From Candidatus Kuenenia stuttgartensis (GTDB taxonomy: Bacteria > Planctomycetota > Planctomycetia > Isosphaerales > Isosphaeraceae), in assembly GCA_945865635.1 (NCBI GenBank), contig CAMBEP010000055.1, positions 1 through 33,977 of the forward strand: DNA of 33,977 nt. The letters run 5' to 3'. Of the stretch, positions 1-8,555 are shown in pieces (position 1 is the first letter of the stretch; each line of letters opens with the position of its first letter). The notes beneath the pieces are model-generated. The model saw only the letters and a program-made list of their open reading frames with translations. It made no database searches and was not told the origin of the DNA. The position numbers were made by a program, and so were the translations under genes.

Positions 1-94
1 CGGTCGAGCGCCCGGTTGAGACTTGTTCCTGATTAATATCGGGCCACAACAGGCTTTTGTCAGGGCTTACAGGCGAATCGGCACGACGGTTCAT
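1..94 (-). CDS. N-terminus of an unidentified protein, cut by the window edge
   Basis: On the minus strand an ATG at 94-92 opens a frame that stays open to the edge and gives about 31 residues, beginning MNRRADSPVSPDKSLL. A GGAG ribosome-binding site lies at 106-103, 8 nt before the ATG, which supports a real start. The visible part is polar with no signal peptide or membrane segment. I do not recognise the family. It is divergent from the tRNA gene on its right. Confidence 0.5.
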   Translation of the reverse strand, partial: MNRRADSPVSPDKSLLWPDINQEQVSTGRST

Positions 95-220
95 GAGTGA
101 TACTCCCAGCCAGGAATTGAGTGTTGCGTTGACAAACTCAAATTACCACAGCATGAAAGATGGGGTTGGCCGGACGCTTACGGATAAGTTGGTTCGCCTT
201 CAAAAAAAGCAGAAATTGAC

Positions 221-250
221 TTGACAGGCGAGCACTTCTCAAGCAAATTA
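221..250 (+). promoter_or_regulatory. Possible promoter of the tRNA-Gly gene
   Basis: A perfect TTGACA -35 box at 221-226 is followed after 18 nt by AAATTA at 245-250, a weak -10. The tRNA begins at 259, so transcription would start only a few nt upstream, as is usual for tRNA genes. The -10 match is poor, so this is tentative. Confidence 0.35.
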
Positions 251-258
251 GGAAATCA

Positions 259-330
<72 letters not shown>

Positions 331-342
331 CTCATTGTAAGT

Positions 343-360
343 AGTTACTTGAAAGTAACT
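343..360 (+). terminator. Short hairpin just after the tRNA, possible terminator or leader hairpin
   Basis: AGTTACTT (343-350) and AAGTAACT (353-360) form an 8-bp perfect inverted repeat with a 2-nt centre. It lies 12 nt after the tRNA and ends 5 nt before the start of the next gene. There is no T-run, so it could end the tRNA transcript weakly or fold over the start region of the following gene. Confidence 0.3.
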
Positions 361-365
361 TGTGA

Positions 366-848
366 ATGAATCGTCACATGAATGCCTTGCTCATGCTCAT
401 TTCAGGCTTCGGCTTCACGGCCAGCGCGTGGGCGCATGGTATGGCCCTGGCTCAGGCCGAAATCCCGGGCGGCTCGCGGGTTCTATGGTTTCAGTTGGGG
501 ATTTTCGTCGTCTGGGTTCCCGTGATAATCCTTCAATACAGAATGGCCCGCGACAACACGGGCCACGAAACCGACCAGAACTTATGGACGGACTACCCCA
601 CCTGGCTGCGAGTCGCACAGTATCTACTCTTCTTCTACGCTGCCTTCAATCTCTTCACCACCGATGTACCGCCGGGCTGGAACCGGATCCATTTTAGAAC
701 TGACGATCCGCCGCTGCCAGCCATCGTTCAAATTCAATCCAGCGTGTGGATGTCATTTTACTTCGCGGCATTTGCGGTGTTCTATTCAAGTTTTCGCAGG
801 CACAGTCGGCCAGCCCCACACGAAGCTAATCCAGAAACCGACAATTAA
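366..848 (+). CDS. Small membrane protein with signal peptide, unknown function
   Basis: This 160-aa protein has a hydrophobic N-terminus (residues about 5-23) ending in AWAHG, which looks like a signal-peptidase site. Three further hydrophobic stretches follow: about residues 42-57 (VLWFQLGIFVVWVPVI), 82-98 (around YLLFFYAAFNLF) and 125-145 (around WMSFYFAAFAVFY). The tail after that is polar. I do not recognise a named family. An alternative ATG at residue 5 (378) is equally plausible, since neither start has a clear Shine-Dalgarno sequence. It lies directly after the tRNA and converges with the DUF2200 gene. Other frames over this interval are judged to be shadows. Confidence 0.7.
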   Translation: MNRHMNALLMLISGFGFTASAWAHGMALAQAEIPGGSRVLWFQLGIFVVWVPVIILQYRMARDNTGHETDQNLWTDYPTWLRVAQYLLFFYAAFNLFTTDVPPGWNRIHFRTDDPPLPAIVQIQSSVWMSFYFAAFAVFYSSFRRHSRPAPHEANPETDN

Positions 849-939
849 AGCACCATCGTTCCGAAATTGTATTTCCCGATCGACTCCGACCTGGAACGAC
901 CTAGCTACCAAGAGCCATCTGCGCATGGCATTTTTTTGC

Positions 940-1287
940 TCACCTCAGGATTTTTTCCATCGCTTTGCCCTTAGCCAGTTCGTCGATGAGCTTGTCCATA
1001 TAGCGAATATTGCGCATCAGCGGATGTTCAATCTCTTCGATCCGCACGCCGCAGATCACGCCCTTGATCAGGCTGCAATTCGGGTGTATTTGCGGGGCTT
1101 GCGCAAAAAAGGTCCGGAAATCAGTCTCTTCATCCAACTGCTTCTGCAAACCAGCCTGGTCGTAGCCAGTAAGCCAGCAGATGACCTGGTCCACCTCAGC
1201 CTTGGTGCGGTTCTTCTTCTCCACCTTGGTTATATAAAGCGGATAAACACGCGAGAATTTCATTCCATAAATACGATGTTCTGACAT
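940..1287 (-). CDS. DUF2200 family protein
   Basis: This 115-aa cytosolic protein matches the DUF2200 family along its full length. It has FSRVYPLYITKVEKKNRTKAEV near the N-terminus, the central ICWLTGY and TDFRTFFAQAP blocks, LIKGVICGVRIEEIEHPLM, and the C-terminal signature DKLIDELAKGKAMEKILR. The length is the usual one for the family, whose biochemical role is not established. The ATG at 1287 is preceded by AGGGAG about 8 nt upstream, which supports the start. It is a single gene, convergent with the membrane protein on its left. The 226 bp on its right (1288-1513) hold no recognisable feature. Confidence 0.9.
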   Translation of the reverse strand: MSEHRIYGMKFSRVYPLYITKVEKKNRTKAEVDQVICWLTGYDQAGLQKQLDEETDFRTFFAQAPQIHPNCSLIKGVICGVRIEEIEHPLMRNIRYMDKLIDELAKGKAMEKILR

Positions 1288-1513
1288 CCGAACCGCTCCC
1301 TTGACTGAACTTGGCTAGGACTACGCGTAAAAGCGTCTCCATTCTGAATTGTTCACATAGATCGTGTCAATGAGTAAATTATAGCGATCATCCATTGATT
1401 TGGTCAATAAAGTTGAAAGGTTCTTTTTGCCATTCTCGGGAGAAATGAAAAAAGACGTAACATGGCTTAGAAACTGGCCAAGAATCACGACCTTATTGGA
1501 TGACGCTTAGTTT

Positions 1514-2758
1514 TTAATGCTTACGGCCAGTGATCCAGTGCAGTCCGCCAGTGCGATCGCAAATGGCGATCCAGATTGTGTTTGGATCTGGCGAATGAAT
1601 AGAGATATCCATTGGCCGAACACTTCCGAACCCAAACGGTCCCTTTAGTTTCCACGAAAGCTCAAATTTTTCTTGATTTAAAAAACCATAGTTACTTGAT
1701 CCTTCAGAGATTGCAACCATATCAAAAACCAGCCCATCCAGATGAAAAGATTCGAGTGCCGACCACTTCTCTTGAGTTTTTCGAGTTCCAATCAGACCCT
1801 GATCCTGGCCCAGCGGCCATGTTGAAATTTCGTTTGTCAAAGTATTGGTCGCCAAGACGACTTTTTCTTTATCATTAATCGCTATTCCCAATGGATTGCC
1901 TTTGAGGGTTGTCCACCAATTCTGATCACCAGGACGTTTGGTATCAGTCCAGTCCACTTTCCTCAATCCGGCTTTTGTCCCAAATGCAATCCATGCAGAA
2001 TATTCATCCGACTTTCCATCACGTACGACTTTCGAATTCAGAACACGTAATGGATCTTCACCCTTAAGTTCTGCTTCATTAAATACAACTTTACCAACCT
2101 CTTGAATTTGAAACGTTTCCGGATGGATTTCAACAATATTCAAACACGGGGCAGGTCGATTGTCCTCGCCTTCCGCATTGCCTGATAATAAAATCAGTCC
2201 ATAGAGCTTGCCATCACGTTCAACCAATGCGATTTCATCAGGATCCCAACCGATATCAATCGGACCAGCCACACGTTTGCCGGAATTGTCAAACACCTCA
2301 AGAAACCCGGGCTTGATGTGTCTGTCGTCGCCAGGCGGGCGCTGAACAATGATTATTTTATCTTTATAAGGAGTGATTCGCTGCGGTCGGCCTTGAAGGT
2401 CAATGGTACGAATTTGTTGGGGGCCAGATGCAACGGTGGTATCCCAAAGCGTGAACTTGGTGTATCGGGGGCAGGTCATGGCCAGACGTTGGCCATAGTC
2501 AAAAAATGCAATGTCATCGGCTCTCTGAAGGCCGGTGCCCACGCGGGAGTGGGTCCTGAATATCCAGGAATTTTTGCCGGACGCCTCATTCAAATATACA
2601 AAACTGCTGATAACTTTCCCAGGCCGATTCAACCAGGCGATATATCCCATTAGTAATGCTGCAACCAATGCAAGGAATAAGAAAAGTCGAATCCGAATGT
2701 CTCTTAAGGAACTTGCTCTGGATTGCATTTGATCTGTCATGATTGGATCAGGATTCAT
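1514..2758 (-). CDS. Membrane-anchored protein, possibly beta-propeller, unknown function
   Basis: A 414-aa protein with a short cytosolic N-terminus, one transmembrane segment at about residues 24-43 (FLFLALVAALLMGYIAWL) and a large exported domain. That domain is rich in beta-strand-like blocks such as IAFFDYGQRLAMTCP, FLEVFDNSGKRVAGPIDIGW and LGIAINDKEKVVLATNTLT, which suggest a WD40/YVTN-like propeller. That is inference from sequence texture. I chose the ATG at 2758 because it overlaps the stop of plsY in ATGA, like every other junction in this operon. The frame extends upstream to a TTG at 2965, but only by running across plsY. It is the last gene of the operon. A bilayer-anchored periplasmic role is plausible; no enzyme motif is visible. 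Confidence 0.75.
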   Translation of the reverse strand: MNPDPIMTDQMQSRASSLRDIRIRLFLFLALVAALLMGYIAWLNRPGKVISSFVYLNEASGKNSWIFRTHSRVGTGLQRADDIAFFDYGQRLAMTCPRYTKFTLWDTTVASGPQQIRTIDLQGRPQRITPYKDKIIIVQRPPGDDRHIKPGFLEVFDNSGKRVAGPIDIGWDPDEIALVERDGKLYGLILLSGNAEGEDNRPAPCLNIVEIHPETFQIQEVGKVVFNEAELKGEDPLRVLNSKVVRDGKSDEYSAWIAFGTKAGLRKVDWTDTKRPGDQNWWTTLKGNPLGIAINDKEKVVLATNTLTNEISTWPLGQDQGLIGTRKTQEKWSALESFHLDGLVFDMVAISEGSSNYGFLNQEKFELSWKLKGPFGFGSVRPMDISIHSPDPNTIWIAICDRTGGLHWITGRKH

Positions 2759-3411
2759 GATTTTTTTTGCCCGATTTTTGGCTCGGTACCGGCCATAATG
2801 CGTTTCAAGTTTGTCCTGTGTCGCCAGATCATCATCGCCCATAGGGCCGTCATGATGACTGACGTGCCCCATTCCAGTCGGCCGAATGGTTTTTCGGTCG
2901 TTCTGAAATGTCCGACAAGAAATGCAGATGTTGCAAGCAGGCTGGAGAGCGAAATAAATCTCCAAATGCTCAGAGTGAAAATGAAAACCGCCAACGCCAG
3001 CAGAGAACTGTTTACATCGATTGCCAGCACCACTCCGAGGCTTGTAGCAACACCTTTGCCGCCTTTGAACTTTAAATAGGCTGGAAAATTGTGGCCGATC
3101 ACCGCCGCTGCCGCCACCAGAATCGGGGCGTGGCTGACCAGCGGCGTCAAATCGCTTATCTTAACCGTCGCCAATTGCTGGACAGCAAAAAAGGTCGGCA
3201 GAAACCCCTTCAGCATGTCGAGTATGAAGACCACGAAGAAATACTTTCGGCCCAGAGTTCGGCCAACATTGGTCGCTCCAATATTTCCTGACCCATGTTG
3301 CCGGATATCAATTCCACCTACGAATCGGGCCACCAGGAGGCCGAACGGGATGGAACCTATGAGATATGTGCCGATGATGGGCAGGATGATCCGAATGCTG
3401 GGCGGTATCAT
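2755..3411 (-). CDS. plsY: PlsY, acyl-phosphate:glycerol-3-phosphate acyltransferase
   Basis: This integral membrane enzyme moves an acyl group from acyl-phosphate to glycerol-3-phosphate, giving lysophosphatidic acid, the first step of phospholipid synthesis in most bacteria. The 218-aa protein shows all three conserved cytosolic motifs: GSIPFG (19-24), GSGNIGATNVGRTLG (40-54, substrate-binding) and GHNFPAYLKFKGGKGVATS (106-124). Several hydrophobic helices lie between and after them. The length is close to the family norm of about 200. It overlaps its neighbours on both sides by ATGA, so it is probably translationally coupled to the sugar-transfer genes upstream. Confidence 0.97.
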   Translation of the reverse strand: MIPPSIRIILPIIGTYLIGSIPFGLLVARFVGGIDIRQHGSGNIGATNVGRTLGRKYFFVVFILDMLKGFLPTFFAVQQLATVKISDLTPLVSHAPILVAAAAVIGHNFPAYLKFKGGKGVATSLGVVLAIDVNSSLLALAVFIFTLSIWRFISLSSLLATSAFLVGHFRTTEKPFGRLEWGTSVIMTALWAMMIWRHRTNLKRIMAGTEPKIGQKKS

Positions 3412-4202
3412 CGTTCGTGACCAACATGGGTTCGGATATTGTCGCGTATTCTGAACAGGTGAGGCCCTTGGTCGCTTGGCGCGGAGGTGCCAAGAAATTC
3501 GGCCCGGCGGGTTTCAAAAATCGAATTTGCCGATTCATAATCGTCGTGGCGGCCAATGTCAAGCCAGTAGCAGTCCTGCTTGAAGCAATGGACATCGCGG
3601 CCCTGGCCCCTCAGTTTTTCAAGAAGGTCTGGCATGCCCAGTTCCTGACCGGCAGTGATACGATCCCAAGCCTCGGGAGCAAGGATGTACACGCCCATGC
3701 TGACCTGAAACGAAAACGCAGGTTTTTCGCGATAGCCGGCCAGAATGTGTGGATCGTCGCCAAAGTCGAGCACACCGAAGTCAATTTTGACTTCTCGGGG
3801 GTAGCTTGCAATCGTTGCGACAGAATTTCTTTGCGTATGAAATTCAAACATGGCCCGATAATCGAGAGTGGTTAGAATGTCACCATTCATGACCAAAACG
3901 GATTCTTCAGGCTTACCCAAAAGGGCCAAGCCACCGGCGGTGCCGAGCGGACGCTCCTCGCGGACATAATCGAGACGAACGCCAAACTTACGGCCATCGC
4001 CGAAGAAGGATTCAATCAGCTCGCTGAGATAGCCTGTGATGAGGGAGACTTCTTCAAAACCGAACCGGGCCAGTTGTCGAATGACAACCTCCAGAATGGG
4101 CATGGCATTTTCTTCGCCCAGGGGCATCAATGGCTTGGGGAAGACCGAGGTGTAAGGACGCAGGCGTGTGCCGCGTCCGCCGGCAAGAATGACGGCTTTC
4201 AT
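3408..4202 (-). CDS. Sugar-1-phosphate nucleotidyltransferase
   Basis: A 264-aa cytosolic enzyme of the NTP-transferase (GT-A-like) fold, which makes an NDP-sugar from a sugar-1-phosphate and an NTP. Seen directly: the nucleotide-binding loop LAGGRGTRLRPYT (6-18), KPLMPLGE (23-30), the GTAGGL motif (87-92), a metal-binding MNGD with Asp108, and YWLDIGRHDDYE near the C-terminus. The family includes mannose- and heptose-1-phosphate guanylyltransferases and glucose-1-phosphate thymidylyltransferases; the base and sugar cannot be told by eye. In this operon it probably supplies activated sugar for the neighbouring glycosyltransferases. Both ends overlap neighbours by ATGA. Confidence 0.92.
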   Translation of the reverse strand: MKAVILAGGRGTRLRPYTSVFPKPLMPLGEENAMPILEVVIRQLARFGFEEVSLITGYLSELIESFFGDGRKFGVRLDYVREERPLGTAGGLALLGKPEESVLVMNGDILTTLDYRAMFEFHTQRNSVATIASYPREVKIDFGVLDFGDDPHILAGYREKPAFSFQVSMGVYILAPEAWDRITAGQELGMPDLLEKLRGQGRDVHCFKQDCYWLDIGRHDDYESANSIFETRRAEFLGTSAPSDQGPHLFRIRDNIRTHVGHER

Positions 4203-5482
4203 AGTGGGGCCCGTTCGCTTTCCGTGCTTTGGGTCATAGAAGTGGGTTGGGGATTGATGAAATGTTTTGCTTGAGGCGGATTGCGGCTGCCTGATTGGTA
4301 TTTATCCGCAGCCACGGCCGCAAAAATTTGTTCGAGGTGTCCGACATGGGCGTCGAAGGTCTGTGCCATGCCAAGTTCGTGAGCCGCCAATGCCATTTGG
4401 CGACGAGCATTGCGATCGGTCATGGCATTCAGCGCAGAGACGAGTTCCGCCTGATGATTGGGAGTGGGGATGAGAAAACCTTCGCGTCCATGGGTGATGA
4501 GTTCGCCTGCTCCATTACACCCTGTGGTGATCACTGGGAGGGAGCAGGCCAGTGCCTCCATGACCACGAGCGAACAGGGGTCGTAGTAGGTGGGCGAGAC
4601 AAAAAAATCGGCAGCATGAAAAAGGGCTTTGACATCGGGTGTAAAGCCCAGCAATTGAACACTTTGAGCGAGCCCTAACCGCTTAACCATCTTGCAAAAC
4701 GGCCCAAGCTTGCCACCGCCTGATACCAATAGGGTGATTGACGGATCACCTTGTCCCAGCCCTTGCCTTTGCCGGCTGGCCAAGGCTTCAAGCAATGGGG
4801 CGAGACCTTTGAGCCAGAAATTGTGACCAACAAAAAGGCCGACATGGGTATCGTCTGCCAGCCCATATTTTTGCCGGGTCAGGGCCCTGACTTTTAAGGG
4901 GTCGCTGACGGCAAACCGGCCTGGATCAATTGCATTATAGACGACGTGAATCTGGCTGGGCGGGACATTGCGAAACCTCTGCAAGTGCCCCGAGACCAAG
5001 TGGCTTACCGCCACAACCCGGGCCTTGCGGGAGGGTGCATACTGCAATCTCTCAATGCGATCGTATTGCCACTCGGTCAGGCTGGCAGATTTTAGGAATT
5101 TATAAATCCTGCGTTTCAGAGGGGAGTCAAACCGCTCGGCATTGTGAAGCCTGGACCCCGCCCTCAGGCCGCCCTGGGGAATAATGACATCATGATGCCA
5201 GGTATTGATAAAGCCCATGGTGGCATCGAATTGACCTTCACTCGCCTCAAAAACTGTTTGGGAGTTTTGGGCAAACGACCATATCTTTGCGGATCTTGAC
5301 CACCCATGAACCAGAACAGGCAGGAAGGCAGCCTCTTTGGGGACAGCTCCCGGCTTGACGAATTCTGCCACCAAGGTGACTTCATGCCCTCTCTGAATCA
5401 GAGAACGAGTCAGATCTGCAACGTAGGTCTCAGCGCCGCCGCGGCTTGGATCGATATTGCGATAATTGAGGGCGATTCTCAT
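4199..5482 (-). CDS. Glycosyltransferase family 4 (WaaG-like), envelope glycan assembly
   Basis: A 427-aa GT-B glycosyltransferase. The acceptor-binding N-terminal half carries the glycine-rich GGAETYVADLTRSLIQRGHEV (from residue 15). The donor-binding half carries LFVGHNFWLKGL (216-227), LLVSGGGKL, and the GT4 signature around residues 301-327. There the usual E-x7-E is D301-x7-E309 (DPCSLVVME), followed by LPVITTGCNGAGE. The arrangement resembles the LPS-core enzyme WaaG, and the next gene upstream encodes a WaaP-like kinase, the classical partner of WaaG. That makes a role in core-type glycolipid assembly likely. The donor and acceptor are inference. The ATG at 5482 forms an ATGA overlap with the upstream gene. 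Confidence 0.9.
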   Translation of the reverse strand: MRIALNYRNIDPSRGGAETYVADLTRSLIQRGHEVTLVAEFVKPGAVPKEAAFLPVLVHGWSRSAKIWSFAQNSQTVFEASEGQFDATMGFINTWHHDVIIPQGGLRAGSRLHNAERFDSPLKRRIYKFLKSASLTEWQYDRIERLQYAPSRKARVVAVSHLVSGHLQRFRNVPPSQIHVVYNAIDPGRFAVSDPLKVRALTRQKYGLADDTHVGLFVGHNFWLKGLAPLLEALASRQRQGLGQGDPSITLLVSGGGKLGPFCKMVKRLGLAQSVQLLGFTPDVKALFHAADFFVSPTYYDPCSLVVMEALACSLPVITTGCNGAGELITHGREGFLIPTPNHQAELVSALNAMTDRNARRQMALAAHELGMAQTFDAHVGHLEQIFAAVAADKYQSGSRNPPQAKHFINPQPTSMTQSTESERAPL

Positions 5483-6438
5483 TGGTGGCTGGCCTCGTGC
5501 TCTGGTGTAAGAGCCTTGGAGGCAGCCTTTTGGGACTTGGCCTTGAGCTTGAGATTATGGCGGTCGTAGCGGGCGGCCTTGAGACCAACAAAATGGCCTA
5601 CCCACTGCCGCTTTCGCTTCGACCAGTCCATCTGGCGGGCATAGTGAACCCAGAATCGAAGCCTGTCTCTGGCCGTGACCTGAGGAACGTCTACCGTGGA
5701 ATAGATTAACTGGGCGATATCTTTGACCAGCCAGCGCCAATGGGTCATCGGGTGGCGTCCCAATCGGTGCAGATCGATCATCCGCAGCGCAGAATCTGGT
5801 ACTGTTTCCGCCTCGGATCCGGAAATCCTGGAGGCCCAGTTGGTATCAAGAAAAAAGTGGCAGAGATACAAGTCTTTGTGAAACATGCTGTTGGAATGTA
5901 ATTTTGCAGATAGGTCGGCCATCCTGCTGACAATCACACGCCGCAAGACTTCCACGTGTTGCGGCCCAAGTTCCCGGCAAAGTGGCCCGATTGCCTCATT
6001 CAGGGCCGAGCTGTGCTCAAGTTCTGCTACGACCAGGAAGGACTGGGCTTGAAAGCCTGGCCCGATCAGCTCGCCGGCGGCTATGACATGAGGCACAGGA
6101 ATGCCCAGGGCCCGAGCGGCTTCCAAGTGGCGCCATTCGACTGGTCCAGGTGTGCTTGTCCCGGCTTTGGTCAGAATGGCGATCAGGCGTTCCTGCCAGT
6201 GGAGCTTTTGAAATTTCTTGAGGTAGGCGTGCACTTGACCACCGTCGGCATGATCAAGACGAATTCTGGATGTGGTTCGGCCCTGCTTGGCATGAAACCG
6301 GTCGCGACTTTCCATTGCCATGCAATTCTCGGCAGTCCAGTCGTGCGTAAAATCTTCGTAGTCGGGATTCAGCCAGACCCAGCGACAGCCATTGGTAATG
6401 CGATTGAACAGGTGACCAATCGTTCGGGCCAGACTCAT
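5479..6438 (-). CDS. WaaP/Kdo-kinase-like lipopolysaccharide core kinase
   Basis: A 319-aa protein with the compact eukaryotic-like kinase pattern of the WaaP/InaA (Kdo kinase) family. It has a candidate ATP lysine in AYLKKF (71-76), a probable helix-C Glu in EWRHLEAARALGIPVP (from 101), the catalytic loop FHKDLYLCHFF (186-196, H187/D189) and a metal-binding MIDLHRLGRHP (220-230, D222). WaaP-type enzymes phosphorylate heptose or Kdo in the inner core of LPS at the cytosolic face. The open frame runs back to 6555, but I chose the ATG at 6438 because it overlaps the upstream stop as ATGA. The longer version would run 40 codons into the preceding gene. Confidence 0.88.
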   Translation of the reverse strand: MSLARTIGHLFNRITNGCRWVWLNPDYEDFTHDWTAENCMAMESRDRFHAKQGRTTSRIRLDHADGGQVHAYLKKFQKLHWQERLIAILTKAGTSTPGPVEWRHLEAARALGIPVPHVIAAGELIGPGFQAQSFLVVAELEHSSALNEAIGPLCRELGPQHVEVLRRVIVSRMADLSAKLHSNSMFHKDLYLCHFFLDTNWASRISGSEAETVPDSALRMIDLHRLGRHPMTHWRWLVKDIAQLIYSTVDVPQVTARDRLRFWVHYARQMDWSKRKRQWVGHFVGLKAARYDRHNLKLKAKSQKAASKALTPEHEASHQ

Positions 6439-8102
6439 GGGCGACCAATCTCCGTAATTTCTGGCATTTCGGCCTTGGCTTGCTCTACAGATTCGTCCCG
6501 CTTGGCCTTCGGAGTCTGCTCTGCGATAGTTGCTGGTGATATCCGATCCCACCACTCGGGCCTCTTCCAGGAAAAGACCAAAACATCGCCTCCATCCTCA
6601 TGCCCTTGTTTTTTCGGAAATCTCGCAACCAGTTCGCCACCATCGTCAAGAATTTTCGCCAAAGTTGCTGCTCGTTTCGAGCCGCTTGTCAACTCTCCCG
6701 ATTCAAGAACCCAGTAAGACGTGTTCCTGTCGCTTATGGCCTGAGAGATGTGGTAGGTGTCATAACGTTTCAAATCGGCCTGAAACGATGCCCAGCCACG
6801 TGTGTCAAAAACGGCAGAATTTGACTTCGAATTCTGATTCAGCCACACACCGGCCTTGTAATGCCCCTGTCGCGACGCATGAATCGGCTTGGCCTGCACC
6901 CACAACCCCCCTAGGCAAAGGCCGGCAATTGCCAACCGGGTGCAAAACCGGTGGCCTCTTGAAGAGATACGGAAAATTGCTGAAATCTTTAATCCGTAAA
7001 GCCTAATGGCAGCCGCAAGAAACGGCACGCTGAAGAATGTCAGGCCGAGCACATGGCGGCTCGAGAGATAGCCTCGGGAGGAGCCCTGCCAGACGAGCGC
7101 CAGCATCAGCAATGAGGCCTCAAAGGCGATCAGCCGGCGGGCATTTTGATTGTGAATCCGGCATCGAAAAATCCCCCAGATGGTCATGAAAGCCAGAGCA
7201 TCGCCAAGGCTTTCCGCCCATTGGCGAACCAGATTGTAAAGCCCTGCCTTTAAACCTTTTTTCGCGAACTCCTGAGACGGGTCCTTGGGAGAGAAGTCCA
7301 GGCTCGGGTCGCGCAGCACAAGCGGAAGCCCCTTGGGCAATTGCGAGTTCGACGACGAAGCATATTGCTTAGCCACATTGGGTTGCATGAAGGCAGAGAA
7401 TCGGTCTGAGACCGAGCCATTGATCCCCAGATAAGCCAATATCGAGAGACCGACAAGACTTGAAAAGACGACGGTTTTGGTGATCCTGATGCGAATCGAT
7501 TCACGGCTTGGCATCAACCAGATCATGCAAATCGCCGGGGCGGCCAGAATCGTTTCCGGCCGGGTCCAATATCCAGCCGCCACACAGAGAGCCGCCATGC
7601 AAGCCGATAGCCACCCGGATTTAGGCTTCTCCGATTCGCTCGCAAGCAGCCCAAAATAAAGTGACCACACCATGCAGAAAAGAGCTGTGGTGTCGCTTAA
7701 GGTCTCGTGCCCCAATGACATCGGCAAAGGCAACAAGAGCCAGAGAAACACTGCGAGAAAGCCTGTGAATGGGCGAAACAGCCGACAGGTGATCTGATAA
7801 AGCGGCCACAGAGTGGCTAGTGCCGCAACCACCGAAACCATCTGTGCTGCGATCCTCCAAGCAATGTGCGGATCAAGCCCAAGAGGTGCAACCAAGCCAT
7901 GAATCAGAGCGATTGATGCAGGGTAAAATGGGTGCTGGTCGGCAGATCGGATCACATCCCAGATTGGCTGGTGAGTAAACTGTTGTGCGATGGAGATAAA
8001 TTTAAGTCCATCCTGGCAGGGCAAATTGATCCTTGCCATGGCACACAAATGCGATGCCATGAAGAAGACGATCAGTGATAACCCAATCATGCGGCGGGGC
8101 AT
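6435..8102 (-). CDS. Polytopic GT39/ArnT-like glycosyltransferase
   Basis: A 555-aa integral membrane protein with about ten hydrophobic segments and a polar C-terminal region, typical of the GT-C/PMT family (ArnT, Pmt). Such enzymes move a sugar from a polyprenyl-phosphate carrier to lipid A or protein at the outer face of the inner membrane. The N-terminus, with the first helix followed by FISIAQQFTHQPIWDVIRSADQHPFYPASIALIHG, fits the first periplasmic loop of this family, including acidic and HPF/YP residues. An ATG at 8120 is also possible. I prefer the one at 8102, because GGAGGAA lies 9 nt before it and overlaps the upstream ATG. It is the first gene of the six-gene operon. Confidence 0.85.
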   Translation of the reverse strand: MPRRMIGLSLIVFFMASHLCAMARINLPCQDGLKFISIAQQFTHQPIWDVIRSADQHPFYPASIALIHGLVAPLGLDPHIAWRIAAQMVSVVAALATLWPLYQITCRLFRPFTGFLAVFLWLLLPLPMSLGHETLSDTTALFCMVWSLYFGLLASESEKPKSGWLSACMAALCVAAGYWTRPETILAAPAICMIWLMPSRESIRIRITKTVVFSSLVGLSILAYLGINGSVSDRFSAFMQPNVAKQYASSSNSQLPKGLPLVLRDPSLDFSPKDPSQEFAKKGLKAGLYNLVRQWAESLGDALAFMTIWGIFRCRIHNQNARRLIAFEASLLMLALVWQGSSRGYLSSRHVLGLTFFSVPFLAAAIRLYGLKISAIFRISSRGHRFCTRLAIAGLCLGGLWVQAKPIHASRQGHYKAGVWLNQNSKSNSAVFDTRGWASFQADLKRYDTYHISQAISDRNTSYWVLESGELTSGSKRAATLAKILDDGGELVARFPKKQGHEDGGDVLVFSWKRPEWWDRISPATIAEQTPKAKRDESVEQAKAEMPEITEIGRP

Positions 8103-8203
8103 GGCCTGCGATTCCTCCATGAATCGAAAATGCCCGATCTGATCGGCAAGGCCGCAGCCGCCGGCAAAGCCTGAGCTGACACAAACCTTCCCAGCAATCC
8201 TTT

Positions 8204-8235
8204 TTGTAAATTACCAATTTTACAATGATGGTCAA
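8204..8235 (-). promoter_or_regulatory. Candidate promoter with overlapping palindrome for the envelope operon
   Basis: Read on the minus strand, TTGACC (8235-8230), a 16-nt spacer and TAATTT (8213-8208) form a plausible sigma-70-like promoter about 105 nt before the operon's first start codon. A palindrome, TTGTAAA-8 nt-TTTACAA (8204-8225), covers the -10 box and most of the spacer, where a repressor would sit. The boxes are recognisable rather than perfect, and planctomycete promoter rules are poorly known. Confidence 0.4.
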
Positions 8236-8555
8236 GGCCAAGCCTCCATTTTCAGCGCGGATGGCTGGCTTTTTTCTTCACCTGAACTCGATCCAGCCCA
8301 TTCGGCTTTACGTTTTTTTTCCTTTTTTTCCGATTAAACCGCTTTCCACTGATCGCTCCAGAAGTTAGAATACCGGTTGCTCACCGACTTTTCTCAAGGT
8401 CTTGAATCGATCCAGCCATCGGCCTCTAGAGACTTAGTAACCGGTCTATTGCAAAATAAGACCGCAATGGCTTCGCTCGACTCCTGCCAGTGGCCAGTTC
8501 GGCCCGATAGAAGAAGTCTCCTTCTCCCTCTGAATCATTCTGGCGAGGTCTCACC
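8236..8555. other. Intergenic region between divergent operons
   Basis: This is the rest of the space between the envelope operon and the cytochrome cluster. It contains pyrimidine-rich tracts on the plus strand around 8310-8335. I see no open frame with a ribosome-binding site, no RNA gene and no convincing promoter for the gene at 8556. Confidence 0.5.

Noticed and set aside
664..1284. 206-codon plus-strand frame across the DUF2200 gene
   Set aside because: DUF2200 homology on the opposite strand is full-length and has a ribosome-binding site; the plus frame has no motif.
5956..6717. 253-codon plus-strand frame across the kinase and GT39 genes
   Set aside because: Both minus-strand genes show family motifs and coupled starts; this frame is their shadow.
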